Made by a program: the position numbers and the translations under genes. The notes beneath the pieces are model-generated. The model saw only the letters and a program-made list of their open reading frames with translations. It was not told where the DNA came from and searched no databases. Positions 16,901 through 26,263 of a stretch of DNA of 64,000 bases are shown one piece after another; the first letter of the stretch is position 1, and every line of letters starts with the position of its first letter. The stretch is taken from positions 1 through 64,000 of the forward strand of contig CAYWTB010000009.1 in assembly GCA_964461135.1 (NCBI GenBank), given 5' to 3'. Source of the stretch: RQOF01 sp964461135 (GTDB taxonomy: Bacteria; Calditrichota; Calditrichia; RBG-13-44-9).

Positions 16901-19579
16901 TCAGCTGATCATGGGATCGGCTTTGTTCGGATCAATTTTCATATCCTTAATGGCTTTTTTTACCTCCGCAGGTTTCAGTTTTCCCTCCCGGGATAAGCCA
17001 TACAAGGCGGCCAGCGTAATGTATTTGGCGTCTACTTCGAAGAAATCCCGCAGATGGCGACGGCCGTCACTACGACCGAATCCATCGGTACCCAGCGAAA
17101 TCAGGCGACCGGGTATCCACCTGGACACAGATTCGGGAAGTGCTTTTACATAATCCGAGGCAGCCACAAAAACACCGCCGGTTCTTCCCAGGGCTTCAGC
17201 AATAAAAGGCGTGCGCGGTTTTTTATCCGGATGCAACATGTTCCAGCGATCGGTCATGAGGGCATCCCGGTGCAGTTCCTTGTAGCTGGTAACACTCCAA
17301 ACATCCGCTGCTACTCCGTATTTTTCCGCCAGCATCTGTTGTGCCTCCAGCACTTTATTCAGAATGGAACCACTGCCGAGCAGATTCACCGTCAGTTTTG
17401 CATTCTTCTTATCGGATGATTTGAATTTATAAATACCTTTGATTATTCCTTCTTTCACCCCTTCGGGCATGGGAGGCTGAACATAAAATTCATTCATAAT
17501 GGTGATGTAATAGAACAGACTCTCCTGGTCCACATACATCCGCTTTATTCCATCCTGTATGATAACTGCCAGTTCAAAGGCAAAAGCCGGATCGTAAGCC
17601 TTCACAGTGGGATAAGGATAGGTCAGCAAATGGCTATTACCATCCTGGTGCTGCAATCCTTCACCGGCAAGGGTCGTTCTGCCGGATGTACCGCCTATCA
17701 TGAATCCTCTGGTACGCATGTCACCGGCAGCCCAAATCAAATCCCCAATCCGCTGAAAACCGAACATGGAATAAAAAACAAAGAATGGGATGGTGTTTAT
17801 ATTATGAGTGGAATAAGCTGTGCCGGCTGCTACGAATGAGGACATAGCTCCGGCCTCGGTAATGCCTTCTTCCAGTATTTGTCCGTCTTTGGCTTCCTTA
17901 TAATAGAGCAGACTTTCCTTATCAACCGGTTCATATAATTGACCCACATGGGAGTAGATGCCCACCGAACGGAACAGTGATTCCATACCAAAAGTCCGGG
18001 CCTCATCGGGAATGATAGGCACAATAAGTTTTCCGATCTGCTTATCGCGCAACAGTTTGGCTATAATGCGGCCAAAGACCATGGTGGTTGCCACCTCACG
18101 GTCCTCGCTGCCCTCAAAAAATTCCTTAAATAACTCCTCGGGCAATTCCCGCACGGGTTCGCTTTTCTCACGCCGTGCCGGCATATATCCGCCCAGTTCT
18201 TTGCGGCGCTCATGCAGATATTTCATTTCGGGACTGTCATCATCGGGTTTGTAAAAAGGCACAGTATCCACCTCCTCGTCCGAGATAGGGATACCGAAGC
18301 GGCTGCGGAATTCCCTTAATTCCTGTTCATTCAATTTCTTCTGCTGGTGGGTAATATTTTTACCTTCTCCAGCCTCACCCAGCCCGTACCCCTTTACCGT
18401 TCTGGCGAGAATAACGGTGGGTGAACCTTTATGATCCACTGCGGCTTTGAATGCGGCATAAACTTTCTCCGGATCATGTCCGCCCAGGCGTAATTTATTC
18501 AGCTGCTCATCGGAAAGATGTTCCACCAATTTGAGCAGACGGGGATCTGCTCCAAAAAAATGTTCCCGGATGTAAGATCCACCCCTGACGATATAGTTCT
18601 GGTATTCACCATCCAGAACTTCACCCATCCTTTTTACCAGTAGTCCATCCTTATCGCGCGCCAGAATATCATCCCAGTCCGAACCCCATATCACCTTTAT
18701 CACATTCCAGCCGGCCCCGCGAAATACAGTTTCCAGTTCCTGAATAATCTTTCCATTTCCCCTGACCGGTCCATCCAACCGCTGCAGATTACAGTTAATG
18801 ACAAAAATCAGATTATCCAGTTTTTCCCGTGCCGCCAGTGAGATGGCACCCAATGCTTCCGGTTCATCGGTTTCACCATCCCCCAAAAATGCCCATACCT
18901 TTGAATCATTTCGTGGTTTCAAACCGCGGTCCTGCAGATAATGTTTATACCTTGCCTGATAAATGGCCATAATGGGACCCAGACCCATGGAGACTGTTGC
19001 AAACTGCCAGAAATCCGGCAAGAGCCAGGGATGAGGATAAGAGGGAAGCCCGCCGTCCTCATGCACCTCATGCCGGAAATTTTTCAGCTGGTCCACCGAA
19101 ATACGGCCTTCCAGAAAAGCCCGGGCATAGTTGCCAGGTGAAGCGTGTCCCTGAAAATAAACCAGGTCGCCGCTGAATCCGGCTGAAGGTGCACGGAAGA
19201 AGTGATTAAAACCAACCTCATATAAGGTGGCAATGGATGCGTAAGTGGATATATGCCCTCCGATACCGCTTTCAACCCGGTTTGCGCGCACTACCATGGC
19301 CATGGCATTCCAGCGGATAATACTTTTAATTCGCCGTTCAATTTCCCTGCTGCCCGGAAACGTTGGTTGTTCCTCTGCCGGAATGGTGTTGATGTACGGA
19401 GTGTTTGCGGTAAAGGGAAGCCGGATGCCTTCTTCATGAATGCGCATCTGCAGGGTACGCATCAATGTTTTAACACGTTCTGCCCCCCCGCTTTGTATAA
19501 CATAATCCAGGGATTCAAGCCACTCTTGCAGTTCTATTTCTTGTTCACTCAACGTTTCCCGACGCTCTTGGTTACCCAT
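16901..19579 (-). CDS. aceE: Pyruvate dehydrogenase E1, homodimeric type
   Basis: The thiamine-diphosphate enzyme decarboxylates pyruvate and acetylates the lipoyl groups of E2. The single 892-residue chain is the AceE (homodimeric) type rather than the split alpha/beta type. The ThDP motif starts at GDGETDEPEA (233-242) and ends at NCN (262-264); the substrate-channel histidines around 142-175 are present. ATG at 19579 is preceded by AAAGGA. It is the first gene of aceE-aceF-lpd and has a candidate promoter with an operator-like repeat 26-55 bases upstream. Confidence 0.97.
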   Translation of the reverse strand: MGNQERRETLSEQEIELQEWLESLDYVIQSGGAERVKTLMRTLQMRIHEEGIRLPFTANTPYINTIPAEEQPTFPGSREIERRIKSIIRWNAMAMVVRANRVESGIGGHISTYASIATLYEVGFNHFFRAPSAGFSGDLVYFQGHASPGNYARAFLEGRISVDQLKNFRHEVHEDGGLPSYPHPWLLPDFWQFATVSMGLGPIMAIYQARYKHYLQDRGLKPRNDSKVWAFLGDGETDEPEALGAISLAAREKLDNLIFVINCNLQRLDGPVRGNGKIIQELETVFRGAGWNVIKVIWGSDWDDILARDKDGLLVKRMGEVLDGEYQNYIVRGGSYIREHFFGADPRLLKLVEHLSDEQLNKLRLGGHDPEKVYAAFKAAVDHKGSPTVILARTVKGYGLGEAGEGKNITHQQKKLNEQELREFRSRFGIPISDEEVDTVPFYKPDDDSPEMKYLHERRKELGGYMPARREKSEPVRELPEELFKEFFEGSEDREVATTMVFGRIIAKLLRDKQIGKLIVPIIPDEARTFGMESLFRSVGIYSHVGQLYEPVDKESLLYYKEAKDGQILEEGITEAGAMSSFVAAGTAYSTHNINTIPFFVFYSMFGFQRIGDLIWAAGDMRTRGFMIGGTSGRTTLAGEGLQHQDGNSHLLTYPYPTVKAYDPAFAFELAVIIQDGIKRMYVDQESLFYYITIMNEFYVQPPMPEGVKEGIIKGIYKFKSSDKKNAKLTVNLLGSGSILNKVLEAQQMLAEKYGVAADVWSVTSYKELHRDALMTDRWNMLHPDKKPRTPFIAEALGRTGGVFVAASDYVKALPESVSRWIPGRLISLGTDGFGRSDGRRHLRDFFEVDAKYITLAALYGLSREGKLKPAEVKKAIKDMKIDPNKADPMIS

Positions 19580-19605
19580 GTGATAATTTCCTTTTTTTGA
19601 GGGTG

Positions 19606-19634
19606 TTTATAATCTGAAAAAGATTATCATACAA
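19606..19634 (-). promoter_or_regulatory. Promoter of aceE-aceF-lpd with operator-like inverted repeat
   Basis: On the minus strand TTGTAT (19629-19634) is separated by 17 bases from TATAAA (19606-19611). The spacer and the -10 box contain the inverted repeat ATAATC-N7-GATTAT (19609-19627), so a repressor bound there would block RNA polymerase. No regulator gene is adjacent. Another inverted pair, CATGTG and CACATG, lies just upstream. Confidence 0.55.
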
Positions 19635-19835
19635 AATTTTCATGTGCAGTTTATAATAAAAAAAACACATGAAGAAAAAATAAATATTTCTGTCTTTAAA
19701 TCCCGATGGTTGATGATAGCAGAAGCATCCGGTTGGAGCTTAAAAAAATAACCCGGAAAACTCCGATTTCCTTTCCTGAGTATACCACCTTGAAATCGAA
19801 CAATTTCAGGCCGTCCGGGCGATTATCCGAAAATT

Positions 19836-21242
19836 TTAAATATGGATGGCTTCACCCGATGCATCACCGGCAGCCTCCATAACCGCCTCGCTGAGGGTAG
19901 GATGCGCATGCACGGTATACTGCAACTCAACATTAGTTGTTTCCAGGGTCTTTGCTATACCCAGTTCGGCAATCATTTCAGTAGCTTCGGATCCCAGGAT
20001 ATGAGCTCCCAGCAATTCACCATATCTGGCATCAAAAATAAGTTTCACCAGGCCTTCAGTTTCTCCGATGGCACGTGCTTTTCCACTGGCGCGGAAGGGG
20101 AACTTGCCAATTTTGAGTTCATATCCCTTTTCCCGTGCTTTCTCTTCCGTTAAACCTATACTGGCAACCTGCGGCTGGCAGTAGGTGCAGCCGGGAATGT
20201 TCTGGTAATCCATGGGATGAGGATTCCCCCCGCTCATGTGGTCCACTGCAATGATCCCTTCGTGCGATGCAACGTGTGCCAGCCAGGGGGCACCGATAAC
20301 ATCACCGATGGCATAGATATCCGGTACAGCCGTCTGATTAAAAGTATTCACCTGAATGGCGTTTTTTTCGACCTTTATTCCCAATTCTTCCAAACCGATA
20401 TTTTCCACATTTCCTTGCACACCAATAGCCACCAGGGCAATATCCCCCTCCAGATCACTGATTTTTTCGCCGGCGGAAATCCTTGCTTCTACACCTTTGG
20501 CGCTCTTCTGAAGCTTTTCCACCCGGGTACTGGTATAGAATTTTATACCCTGTTTTTTAAAAGATCTTTCAAGTTGTCCGGCAATTTCAGCATCTTCAAT
20601 GGGTAATATGTGGGGCATCATTTCAATCAGGTGGACCTCGGTTCCAAATGAATTATAAAAATAAGCAAATTCAACACCGATGGCACCGGCCCCGATAATA
20701 AGCAATTTCTTCGGGGCTTTGGGAAGACTCATTGCTTCCTTATATGTGATAATTTTTTTACCGTCAAATTCCATACCCGGAAAAGCGCGCGCCCTTCCAC
20801 CTGTGGCAATGATCAGCTTGTGAGCGGTCACCTTCTTTTTCCCTTTACCGGATACATCGCCGACTTGCACGGTATGCGGATCAATCAGTTTTCCAACACC
20901 CGCAATATGATCGATCTTATTCTTCCTGAACAGGTAGTCCACTCCCTTGGAATTGACGTCGGCTACATCGCGGCTTCGTTTAATAATACGCTCGAAGTCG
21001 AATGATACATCCGAGACTTTAAATCCGAACTCATCCGCCCGGTGGAATGAATGCATCATTTCGGCATTTTTTAATAAGGCTTTGGAAGGGATGCATCCCC
21101 AGTTCAGGCAGATACCTCCCAGGGCATCTTTTTCAACCACCGCTGTTTTAAGCCCTCGCTGGGTGCCGCGGATAGCAGCCACATAACCTCCCGGGCCTGA
21201 TCCGAGAACCAGGAGGTCATAATCGTAAGACTGATTTGTCAT
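19836..21242 (-). CDS. lpdA: Dihydrolipoamide dehydrogenase (E3), copy 2
   Basis: A second E3-type flavoprotein of 468 residues. It has the FAD loop GSGPGGYVAA, the redox disulfide in CLNWGCIPSKAL, the NAD loop GAGAIGVEFA and the C-terminal HAHPTLSEAV. It differs clearly from copy 1 in the disulfide segment and in length of loops. ATG at 21242 has AAAGGAT nine bases upstream. It follows the DUF2203 gene by 33 bases and is separated from aceE by a 256-base gap with a promoter, so it belongs to a different transcript. It may serve 2-oxoglutarate dehydrogenase or the glycine cleavage system encoded elsewhere. Confidence 0.95.
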   Translation of the reverse strand: MTNQSYDYDLLVLGSGPGGYVAAIRGTQRGLKTAVVEKDALGGICLNWGCIPSKALLKNAEMMHSFHRADEFGFKVSDVSFDFERIIKRSRDVADVNSKGVDYLFRKNKIDHIAGVGKLIDPHTVQVGDVSGKGKKKVTAHKLIIATGGRARAFPGMEFDGKKIITYKEAMSLPKAPKKLLIIGAGAIGVEFAYFYNSFGTEVHLIEMMPHILPIEDAEIAGQLERSFKKQGIKFYTSTRVEKLQKSAKGVEARISAGEKISDLEGDIALVAIGVQGNVENIGLEELGIKVEKNAIQVNTFNQTAVPDIYAIGDVIGAPWLAHVASHEGIIAVDHMSGGNPHPMDYQNIPGCTYCQPQVASIGLTEEKAREKGYELKIGKFPFRASGKARAIGETEGLVKLIFDARYGELLGAHILGSEATEMIAELGIAKTLETTNVELQYTVHAHPTLSEAVMEAAGDASGEAIHI

Positions 21243-21275
21243 GTTTTTTATCCTTTAATATTGTATTTATTAATT

Positions 21276-21677
21276 TTATAAATCTTCCAATGGCTGGCGG
21301 CCTGCGTATCCCGCCTGCAACCCGTGCCAGAAATTAATGGTCTGTTCACCCAGTTTATAGCACAGATAGACCTCTTCTCCGGATTTACGGATGTGGGGAA
21401 AATCTATCAGTCCCTCCTCCACCCCTTTCACCACTATTCCTTCTTTAGCCAGAGCATTTATCACTTCCACCAGCTGTTCATAGTCTTTAACCACCCTTTC
21501 GGAAATTTTCAGGCCTTCCGGATTCTCTCCCAAACGTGTTGCCTGGAGGTCAATGCCATCCTGCAGGAGTTTCCCTGCCAGATCCCGCATTTTGTCCAGT
21601 AAAGGATGATATTTATATAATGTCTGCATGGCTTCGGCTACCGAAAAATGTTTTTCATGCTGATAGTGTTTATCCAT
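21276..21677 (-). CDS. DUF2203 family protein
   Basis: A 133-residue protein of unknown function matching the DUF2203 pattern: an N-terminal FSVAEA segment, a helical middle and the C-terminal block IDFPHIRKSGEEVYLCYKLG followed by WHG and a final RQPLEDL. The ATG at 21677 is chosen because GGAAGGG lies upstream; the gene then overlaps the stop of the sirB1-like gene by eight bases. No catalytic motif is known for the family. It is co-transcribed with lpdA copy 2. Confidence 0.85.
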   Translation of the reverse strand: MDKHYQHEKHFSVAEAMQTLYKYHPLLDKMRDLAGKLLQDGIDLQATRLGENPEGLKISERVVKDYEQLVEVINALAKEGIVVKGVEEGLIDFPHIRKSGEEVYLCYKLGEQTINFWHGLQAGYAGRQPLEDL

Positions 21678-22527
21678 TGAAATTCCCTTCCATGAGTTCA
21701 ATTAACCGTGATATCTCCGATACTTTAACAGGTTCATCTTTGTAAGAGGTGTAGACGAGGTTAATATTTCGCATCATTCTCATGACAATTTCATAATTGG
21801 AACATCCTGCCAGTATTTCTTCCTGCTCATTTATCCGGGTCTGCTCCAGGTAAGACAGGCACTCATCCCGGCTGTATATTTTTCCATTGAAGAACGGATC
21901 AAAAAATATTTCACCGGAGTCATCCTCATATTTCACGATAAAATGAGCCGGCAGGGAGATCCCCTTCACCGGCATCTGAAGCCGGGCGGCAACCAGCAAG
22001 GTCAAAACCGAGAGGGTTATGGGTATTCCCTTTCTGTTTTCCAGTACCTTGTCCAGAAAGTTGTTATCCGGGTTATAATAGTCCTCTTTATTTCCTCTAA
22101 AACCAAATTTTTTAAACAGGTAATAGTTGAGATGATCAATAAAAGTTAAAGGGTGGCCGGTATCCGGCATATGAAAACGGATATCCTCCGCCAGTTGATC
22201 TATCTGCCTTATAACCTGGTCAATTTTGATCCGGGGATTGTTCCAGTAGGCCAGTATCAGGACAGACTTTTCAAGATCGATATCCTCCAGCAGCCTGCCC
22301 GCCAGCTGAGAAAAGGCGGTCTGCACCAGTTCAAAATGAATTTCAGACAGAGTATTATCCAGAAGTTCGTGCTGATGTTCATCAATCATCTGTTTTTGTA
22401 AAAAACCATTCAGGATGATGTCCAGGCTGTTATCCAGTAACGCCTCCTGTATAATTTTTTTAATAGCCGGACTTTCATCATCCAGCAGTTTTAAAATATG
22501 TGGAAACTGTACCGCCGTATCGATCAA
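21670..22527 (-). CDS. SirB1-like transglutaminase-fold protein
   Basis: A 285-residue protein of the SirB1 / transglutaminase-like family. The core block runs through NNFLDKVLENRKGIPITLSV and LLVAARLQMPVKGISLPAHF, the usual hallmark of the family; enzymatic activity is not established. The N-terminal half is all-helical and repeat-like. The start is taken as the TTG at 22527 because GGAGG stands four bases before it; the frame is open back to 22581, but that part overlaps the candidate promoter. First gene before DUF2203 and lpdA. Confidence 0.82.
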   Translation of the reverse strand: MIDTAVQFPHILKLLDDESPAIKKIIQEALLDNSLDIILNGFLQKQMIDEHQHELLDNTLSEIHFELVQTAFSQLAGRLLEDIDLEKSVLILAYWNNPRIKIDQVIRQIDQLAEDIRFHMPDTGHPLTFIDHLNYYLFKKFGFRGNKEDYYNPDNNFLDKVLENRKGIPITLSVLTLLVAARLQMPVKGISLPAHFIVKYEDDSGEIFFDPFFNGKIYSRDECLSYLEQTRINEQEEILAGCSNYEIVMRMMRNINLVYTSYKDEPVKVSEISRLIELMEGNFNG

Positions 22528-22552
22528 AGGACCTCCGTTTAAATAAGTGTTT

Positions 22553-22581
22553 AAATTAATACATAAATCATGTTTTATCAA
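22553..22581 (-). promoter_or_regulatory. Candidate promoter of the sirB1-like operon
   Basis: On the minus strand TTGATA (22576-22581) is followed after 17 bases by TAATTT (22553-22558). The same pair with the same spacing precedes the SPOR lipoprotein gene (45158-45186). The predicted start of transcription leaves a leader of about 19 bases carrying the GGAGG site. Confidence 0.45.
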
Positions 22582-22905
22582 CAGCTAACTGAGACTCGGT
22601 GTCAACCAGGTGAATACAGGAGACCGGAAAATGGAAAGGGAAAAGGGACAAGTGGTAAGGAATAAGGAAGAAGGGATATGGGATGAGGGTGTCCCGTCCT
22701 GAAACAGCGTGACAGAAATTATGGATGATATAGGTCCTGCCGGGACATGTCTTAGCCCTGGAGTGTACGGAGGGCATCTCAAGGCGGGAATACCCTGTGC
22801 TATTTTCACGTTTCACACCTGAGGTAATGGTCCACTGAAGATACCTGACCGCTTAAGGATTACTGCTCTTTGCAATCAAACAGACTTACCTTACGCCCTG
22901 GATTG
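22582..22905. repeat. Intergenic repeat region after ftsZ
   Basis: No gene supported. Purine-rich words (GGAAAATGGAAAGGGAAAAG and variants) fill 22624-22690. They are followed by a structured part with the small hairpin GTCC-TGCCG-GGAC near 22733-22745. The 11-mer ACAGCGTGACA at 22704-22714 also occurs in the hairpin array at 60300-60310. Overlapping open frames on the minus strand here are translations of repeat sequence. Confidence 0.5.
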
Positions 22906-22945
22906 AAAAAAAACCGGCTGCCGGAAAAAGGTTCCGGCAACCGGT
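22906..22945 (-). terminator. Intrinsic terminator after ftsZ
   Basis: On the minus strand ACCGGTTGCCGG and CCGGCAGCCGGT form a 12-bp stem with one mismatch around a nine-base loop, followed by a run of eight T. It lies 22 bases after the ftsZ stop codon and ends the dcw cluster. Confidence 0.9.
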
Positions 22946-22967
22946 GGGTGGGGCTTGGGTGGGAAAA

Positions 22968-24164
22968 TCAATCTATTTGTTTTCGCAGAAAGGTCGGGAT
23001 ATCAAAATCATCCAGTGGCAGTTTCAGATCGTTATCATCCCGCTTTTCTGAGTTCTTTTGGGCCAGAGGAATAGATCTGGCAGGAACTTTTTTAGTATCC
23101 TTTTCCCTCAGGAAAGTGGGCAGATCAAGATTCTTTCGGTCATTATCCGCCTGCAGGTGGGAGGCAACGGGTGACTTGACCCTGGCATCTACATCAAAGC
23201 CGGTGGCAATAACCGTTACAAACAGGGAATCTTCAAGCCTTTCATCGATAACCGCACCGAAGATGATGTTGGCCTTGTCCCCCGCTTCTTCATAAATAAT
23301 GGTGGTCGCTTCGCTGATCTCATGCAGAGTCATCTGCGGGCCACCGGTAATATTCACCAGAACGCCCTGCGCTCCCCTGATGGACACACCCTCCAGCAAC
23401 GGACTGCTGATGGCCTGCTGGGCTGCCTGAACCGCTTTTCCTTCCCCGCTGGCAAAACCGGTTCCCATCAGGGCATGGCCCATTTCAGCCATTACCGTAC
23501 GGACATCGGCAAAATCCAGATTAATGAGACCGGGAATGGCGATCAGGTCGGAGATACCCTTTGTGGCATGTAACAGCACCTGGTCGGCAATTTTAAAGGC
23601 TGCCAGCAGGGGTGTGGACTTATCTACCACGGCAAACAGGCGCTGGTTGGGAATGACAATGAGGGTATCCACATTCCGGCGCAGCTCATCGATGCCCTGC
23701 TCTGCCCGTTGCATTCTCTTTATTCCCTCAAACTGGAACGGTTTGGTGACAATTCCCACCGTAAGTGCCCCCAGATCTTTGGCAATCTCAGCTACAATTG
23801 GTGCCGCCCCGGTACCGGTACCGCCACCCATACCGGCCGTCACGAACACCATGTCTGCTCCCTGTATAATTTCCACAATCTCTTCCTTGTTCTCCTCAAT
23901 CGCCCGCCGGCCAATTTCGGGATTTGCACCGGCACCCAGACCCTGAGTAAGTTTCCTGCCAATCTGGATTTTGCTTTGGGCTTTGTTCTGGTCCAGAGCC
24001 TGGGAATCCGTATTCACGGCCACAAAATCGACGCCCTGAAGGTCTGCGGCTACCATGGTGTTCAAGGCATTTCCTCCGGCGCCACCCACACCAATTACTT
24101 TCATCTTGGCATTGTTTTCCAGCTTTTCATCTAGTAGAATATTCAGCTTTCCAAATTCATCCAT
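22968..24164 (-). CDS. ftsZ: Cell division protein FtsZ
   Basis: Tubulin-like GTPase that forms the division ring. The ATG at 24164 is chosen because GAGGAG lies seven bases upstream (a TTG eight codons earlier is unlikely). The 398 residues have the GTP loop [10 protein letters not shown], the T7 synergy segment and a variable linker. The tail is unusual: it carries two copies of the conserved C-terminal peptide, [11 protein letters not shown] at 346-356 and [11 protein letters not shown] at 388-398, where most FtsZ proteins have one. It is the last gene of the dcw cluster, 46 bases after ftsA, followed by a terminator. Confidence 0.97.
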   Translation of the reverse strand: MDEFGKLNILLDEKLENNAKMKVIGVGGAGGNALNTMVAADLQGVDFVAVNTDSQALDQNKAQSKIQIGRKLTQGLGAGANPEIGRRAIEENKEEIVEIIQGADMVFVTAGMGGGTGTGAAPIVAEIAKDLGALTVGIVTKPFQFEGIKRMQRAEQGIDELRRNVDTLIVIPNQRLFAVVDKSTPLLAAFKIADQVLLHATKGISDLIAIPGLINLDFADVRTVMAEMGHALMGTGFASGEGKAVQAAQQAISSPLLEGVSIRGAQGVLVNITGGPQMTLHEISEATTIIYEEAGDKANIIFGAVIDERLEDSLFVTVIATGFDVDARVKSPVASHLQADNDRKNLDLPTFLREKDTKKVPARSIPLAQKNSEKRDDNDLKLPLDDFDIPTFLRKQID

Positions 24165-24210
24165 ATAGTTCTCCTCTGAGTTTCTCAATTGTTATTGTCC
24201 AATCTTTATC

Positions 24211-25443
24211 TTAAAAAAATCTTCTGAAAAAATTCGTTATACTGTCTCTTACATCCTCCCACAGGTTATCGGTTTTGCGATGATAAAATGACCCGCCTTC
24301 ATGATAATTCCGGCCATACAGAGTTAAACCCACTGCCGTGGCATAGATGGGATTTCGGACCGATTCGGTCAGCCCTCCCAGATATTTCGGTATTCCAAGT
24401 TTTACAGGCATTCCCCACAGTTTTTCCGCCAGTTCAATAGTTCCTTTCAACATGGCACCCCCTCCGGTAATCACAACTCCGGTTGCCATCAGGTTCAGCA
24501 GGTCGGATTTTTCCATTTCCTGATAGGTCAGGTTCAGTATTTCCTCCATGCGCGGTTGAATGATATCGGTAAGTAGCGAGCGGGAGATGACCCGGGGAAC
24601 ACGACCGCCTACACCCGGTACGGTAAGTGTTTCACTGGTCTTGACCATATCCGACATTCCGCATCCATGATCAATTTTGACCATTTCCGCCTGCTCAGGC
24701 GGTGTCCTCAACCCAATGGCAATATCATTGGTCACATGCTGGCCACCCAGTGCCACTACGGAGGTGTGCCGGATATGTCCCTCGAAAAACATGGCGACAT
24801 CAGTGGTCCCTCCTCCCAGGTCCACCAGGGCCACCCCCAGATTACGTTCATCATCATCAAGGACGGCCAGACTGCTGGCCAGTGGTTCCAAAACGATTTC
24901 GTCCACATTATATCCTGCACGCTGAACGCTTTTTACCATGTTCTGGGTGGAGGTGACGGCTGCGGTCACGAGATGGACTTCCACTTCCAGGCGGACACCG
25001 GAAAGACCCACAGGATCAGGAATTCCGTCCTGATCATCCACGATAAATTCCTGGGGAATGACATGAAGAATCTCACGATCGATAGGTAATGCCAGGGCTT
25101 TGGCAGCGCTGATGGCACGAGCCACATCTTCCTGCGTAATTTCATGATCATCACGGGATACTCCCACCACTCCCTTACTGTTAAGGCTGCGAATATGGTC
25201 ACCGGCAATTCCCACGAAAACGCTTTCCACCTCCACACCTGCCATGTGTTCCGCCTCATTGAGGGCTTGCCGGACGGACTGGATGGTCTGTTCAATATTA
25301 ACCACCACTCCTTTGCGTAATCCATGGGAGGGGGCACTGCCGATACCCACCACATTCAGTTGTCCCCCCAGATCTTCTTTGACGATTACGGCACACACCT
25401 TGGTGGTGCCAATGTCCAAACCGGTTAATATTCTGCTTTCCAT
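24211..25443 (-). CDS. ftsA: Cell division protein FtsA
   Basis: Actin-like ATPase that tethers FtsZ to the membrane. The 410 residues start with LTGLDIGTTKVCAVI and contain the SHS2 (1C) domain, the VDLGGGTTDVAMF phosphate loop and ITGGGAMLKG. The last residues (SITNFFRRFF) form an amphipathic helix, the usual membrane anchor. It sits between ftsQ and ftsZ with short gaps. Confidence 0.97.
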   Translation of the reverse strand: MESRILTGLDIGTTKVCAVIVKEDLGGQLNVVGIGSAPSHGLRKGVVVNIEQTIQSVRQALNEAEHMAGVEVESVFVGIAGDHIRSLNSKGVVGVSRDDHEITQEDVARAISAAKALALPIDREILHVIPQEFIVDDQDGIPDPVGLSGVRLEVEVHLVTAAVTSTQNMVKSVQRAGYNVDEIVLEPLASSLAVLDDDERNLGVALVDLGGGTTDVAMFFEGHIRHTSVVALGGQHVTNDIAIGLRTPPEQAEMVKIDHGCGMSDMVKTSETLTVPGVGGRVPRVISRSLLTDIIQPRMEEILNLTYQEMEKSDLLNLMATGVVITGGGAMLKGTIELAEKLWGMPVKLGIPKYLGGLTESVRNPIYATAVGLTLYGRNYHEGGSFYHRKTDNLWEDVRDSITNFFRRFF

Positions 25444-25453
25444 CTTGTTATTC

Positions 25454-26263
25454 CTAACTTTTCCTGGTCACGATCAATCTGTCTTTATAGGTTAGATCAA
25501 TTTTTTTAATGCTATTCAGCTTATTTAAACCATTTGAGTCTTTCAAAAATTCGCTCAGGATATAAAGCCGGCGGTGCAGATGATCCGAACCGATATTCAC
25601 CTCCGCCCCTCCCCGGATCAGGTACAGGGACGGCGCTTCACCTCGCTTGATATGAATTTCGGATATAAACCGAAACAGATCTTCGTCCACCGCATCTATC
25701 AGTTTAATTAATTCCAGCGCTTCCAGCAGGGGCTGACGGTTCTGTAACAGACTCTGAACCGAAAGACCCGTGATTAGAGGCAGATGATTCAGCAACATAC
25801 CGGGCTTCTTCAGCAGCATTTTCCCCTCTTCGTCAACCATGTATATCTTCTGATCCACCAGGTAAGCCACCGCCTGCCTTTCCTGGACAGAGATGATGAG
25901 GGTGGACGGCAGGGAGCGACTGATGCTTACCCCTCTCAGGTAGGGATTCTGCAACACTTTTTCACCAACTTCCCCGATCGGAATCTGGAAAAGCCGTTTT
26001 CCCGGTTTAAGGGAAGCCAGCTGGATGATATCCTGCTTCTCAACATATTCATTGCCCTGAACGCGCACATCCTTTAACAGAAACATGCGGCTGTCGCTTA
26101 TCATATGATTGGCAAATCTGAAAAGTCCGTAAGCCACAGCCCCCAGGATCATCACGCCCAGGATAAAACGGGGATTGGGAAACGGCGGATTTTCCTGCTG
26201 GCTGCTCCGGTAACGGAACAAGGGTGTTTCATTCCGGTTGACGGACTTTTTTTTCTTCTTCAT
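25454..26263 (-). CDS. ftsQ: Cell division protein FtsQ (DivIB type)
   Basis: Bitopic divisome protein that links early and late division proteins. The 269-residue chain has a Lys-rich cytoplasmic start, one membrane helix (about 34-52) and a POTRA-like segment starting near VRVQGNEYVEKQDI, then the beta domain. Sequence conservation is low as usual; order murB-ftsQ-ftsA-ftsZ supports the call. ATG at 26263 lies inside the end of murB (35-base overlap) and has AGGA upstream. Confidence 0.9.
   Translation of the reverse strand: MKKKKKSVNRNETPLFRYRSSQQENPPFPNPRFILGVMILGAVAYGLFRFANHMISDSRMFLLKDVRVQGNEYVEKQDIIQLASLKPGKRLFQIPIGEVGEKVLQNPYLRGVSISRSLPSTLIISVQERQAVAYLVDQKIYMVDEEGKMLLKKPGMLLNHLPLITGLSVQSLLQNRQPLLEALELIKLIDAVDEDLFRFISEIHIKRGEAPSLYLIRGGAEVNIGSDHLHRRLYILSEFLKDSNGLNKLNSIKKIDLTYKDRLIVTRKS

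Noticed and set aside
22568..22816. Two overlapping small minus-strand frames
   Set aside because: Both cover the purine-rich repeat and hairpin segment and extend into the promoter of the sirB1-like gene.
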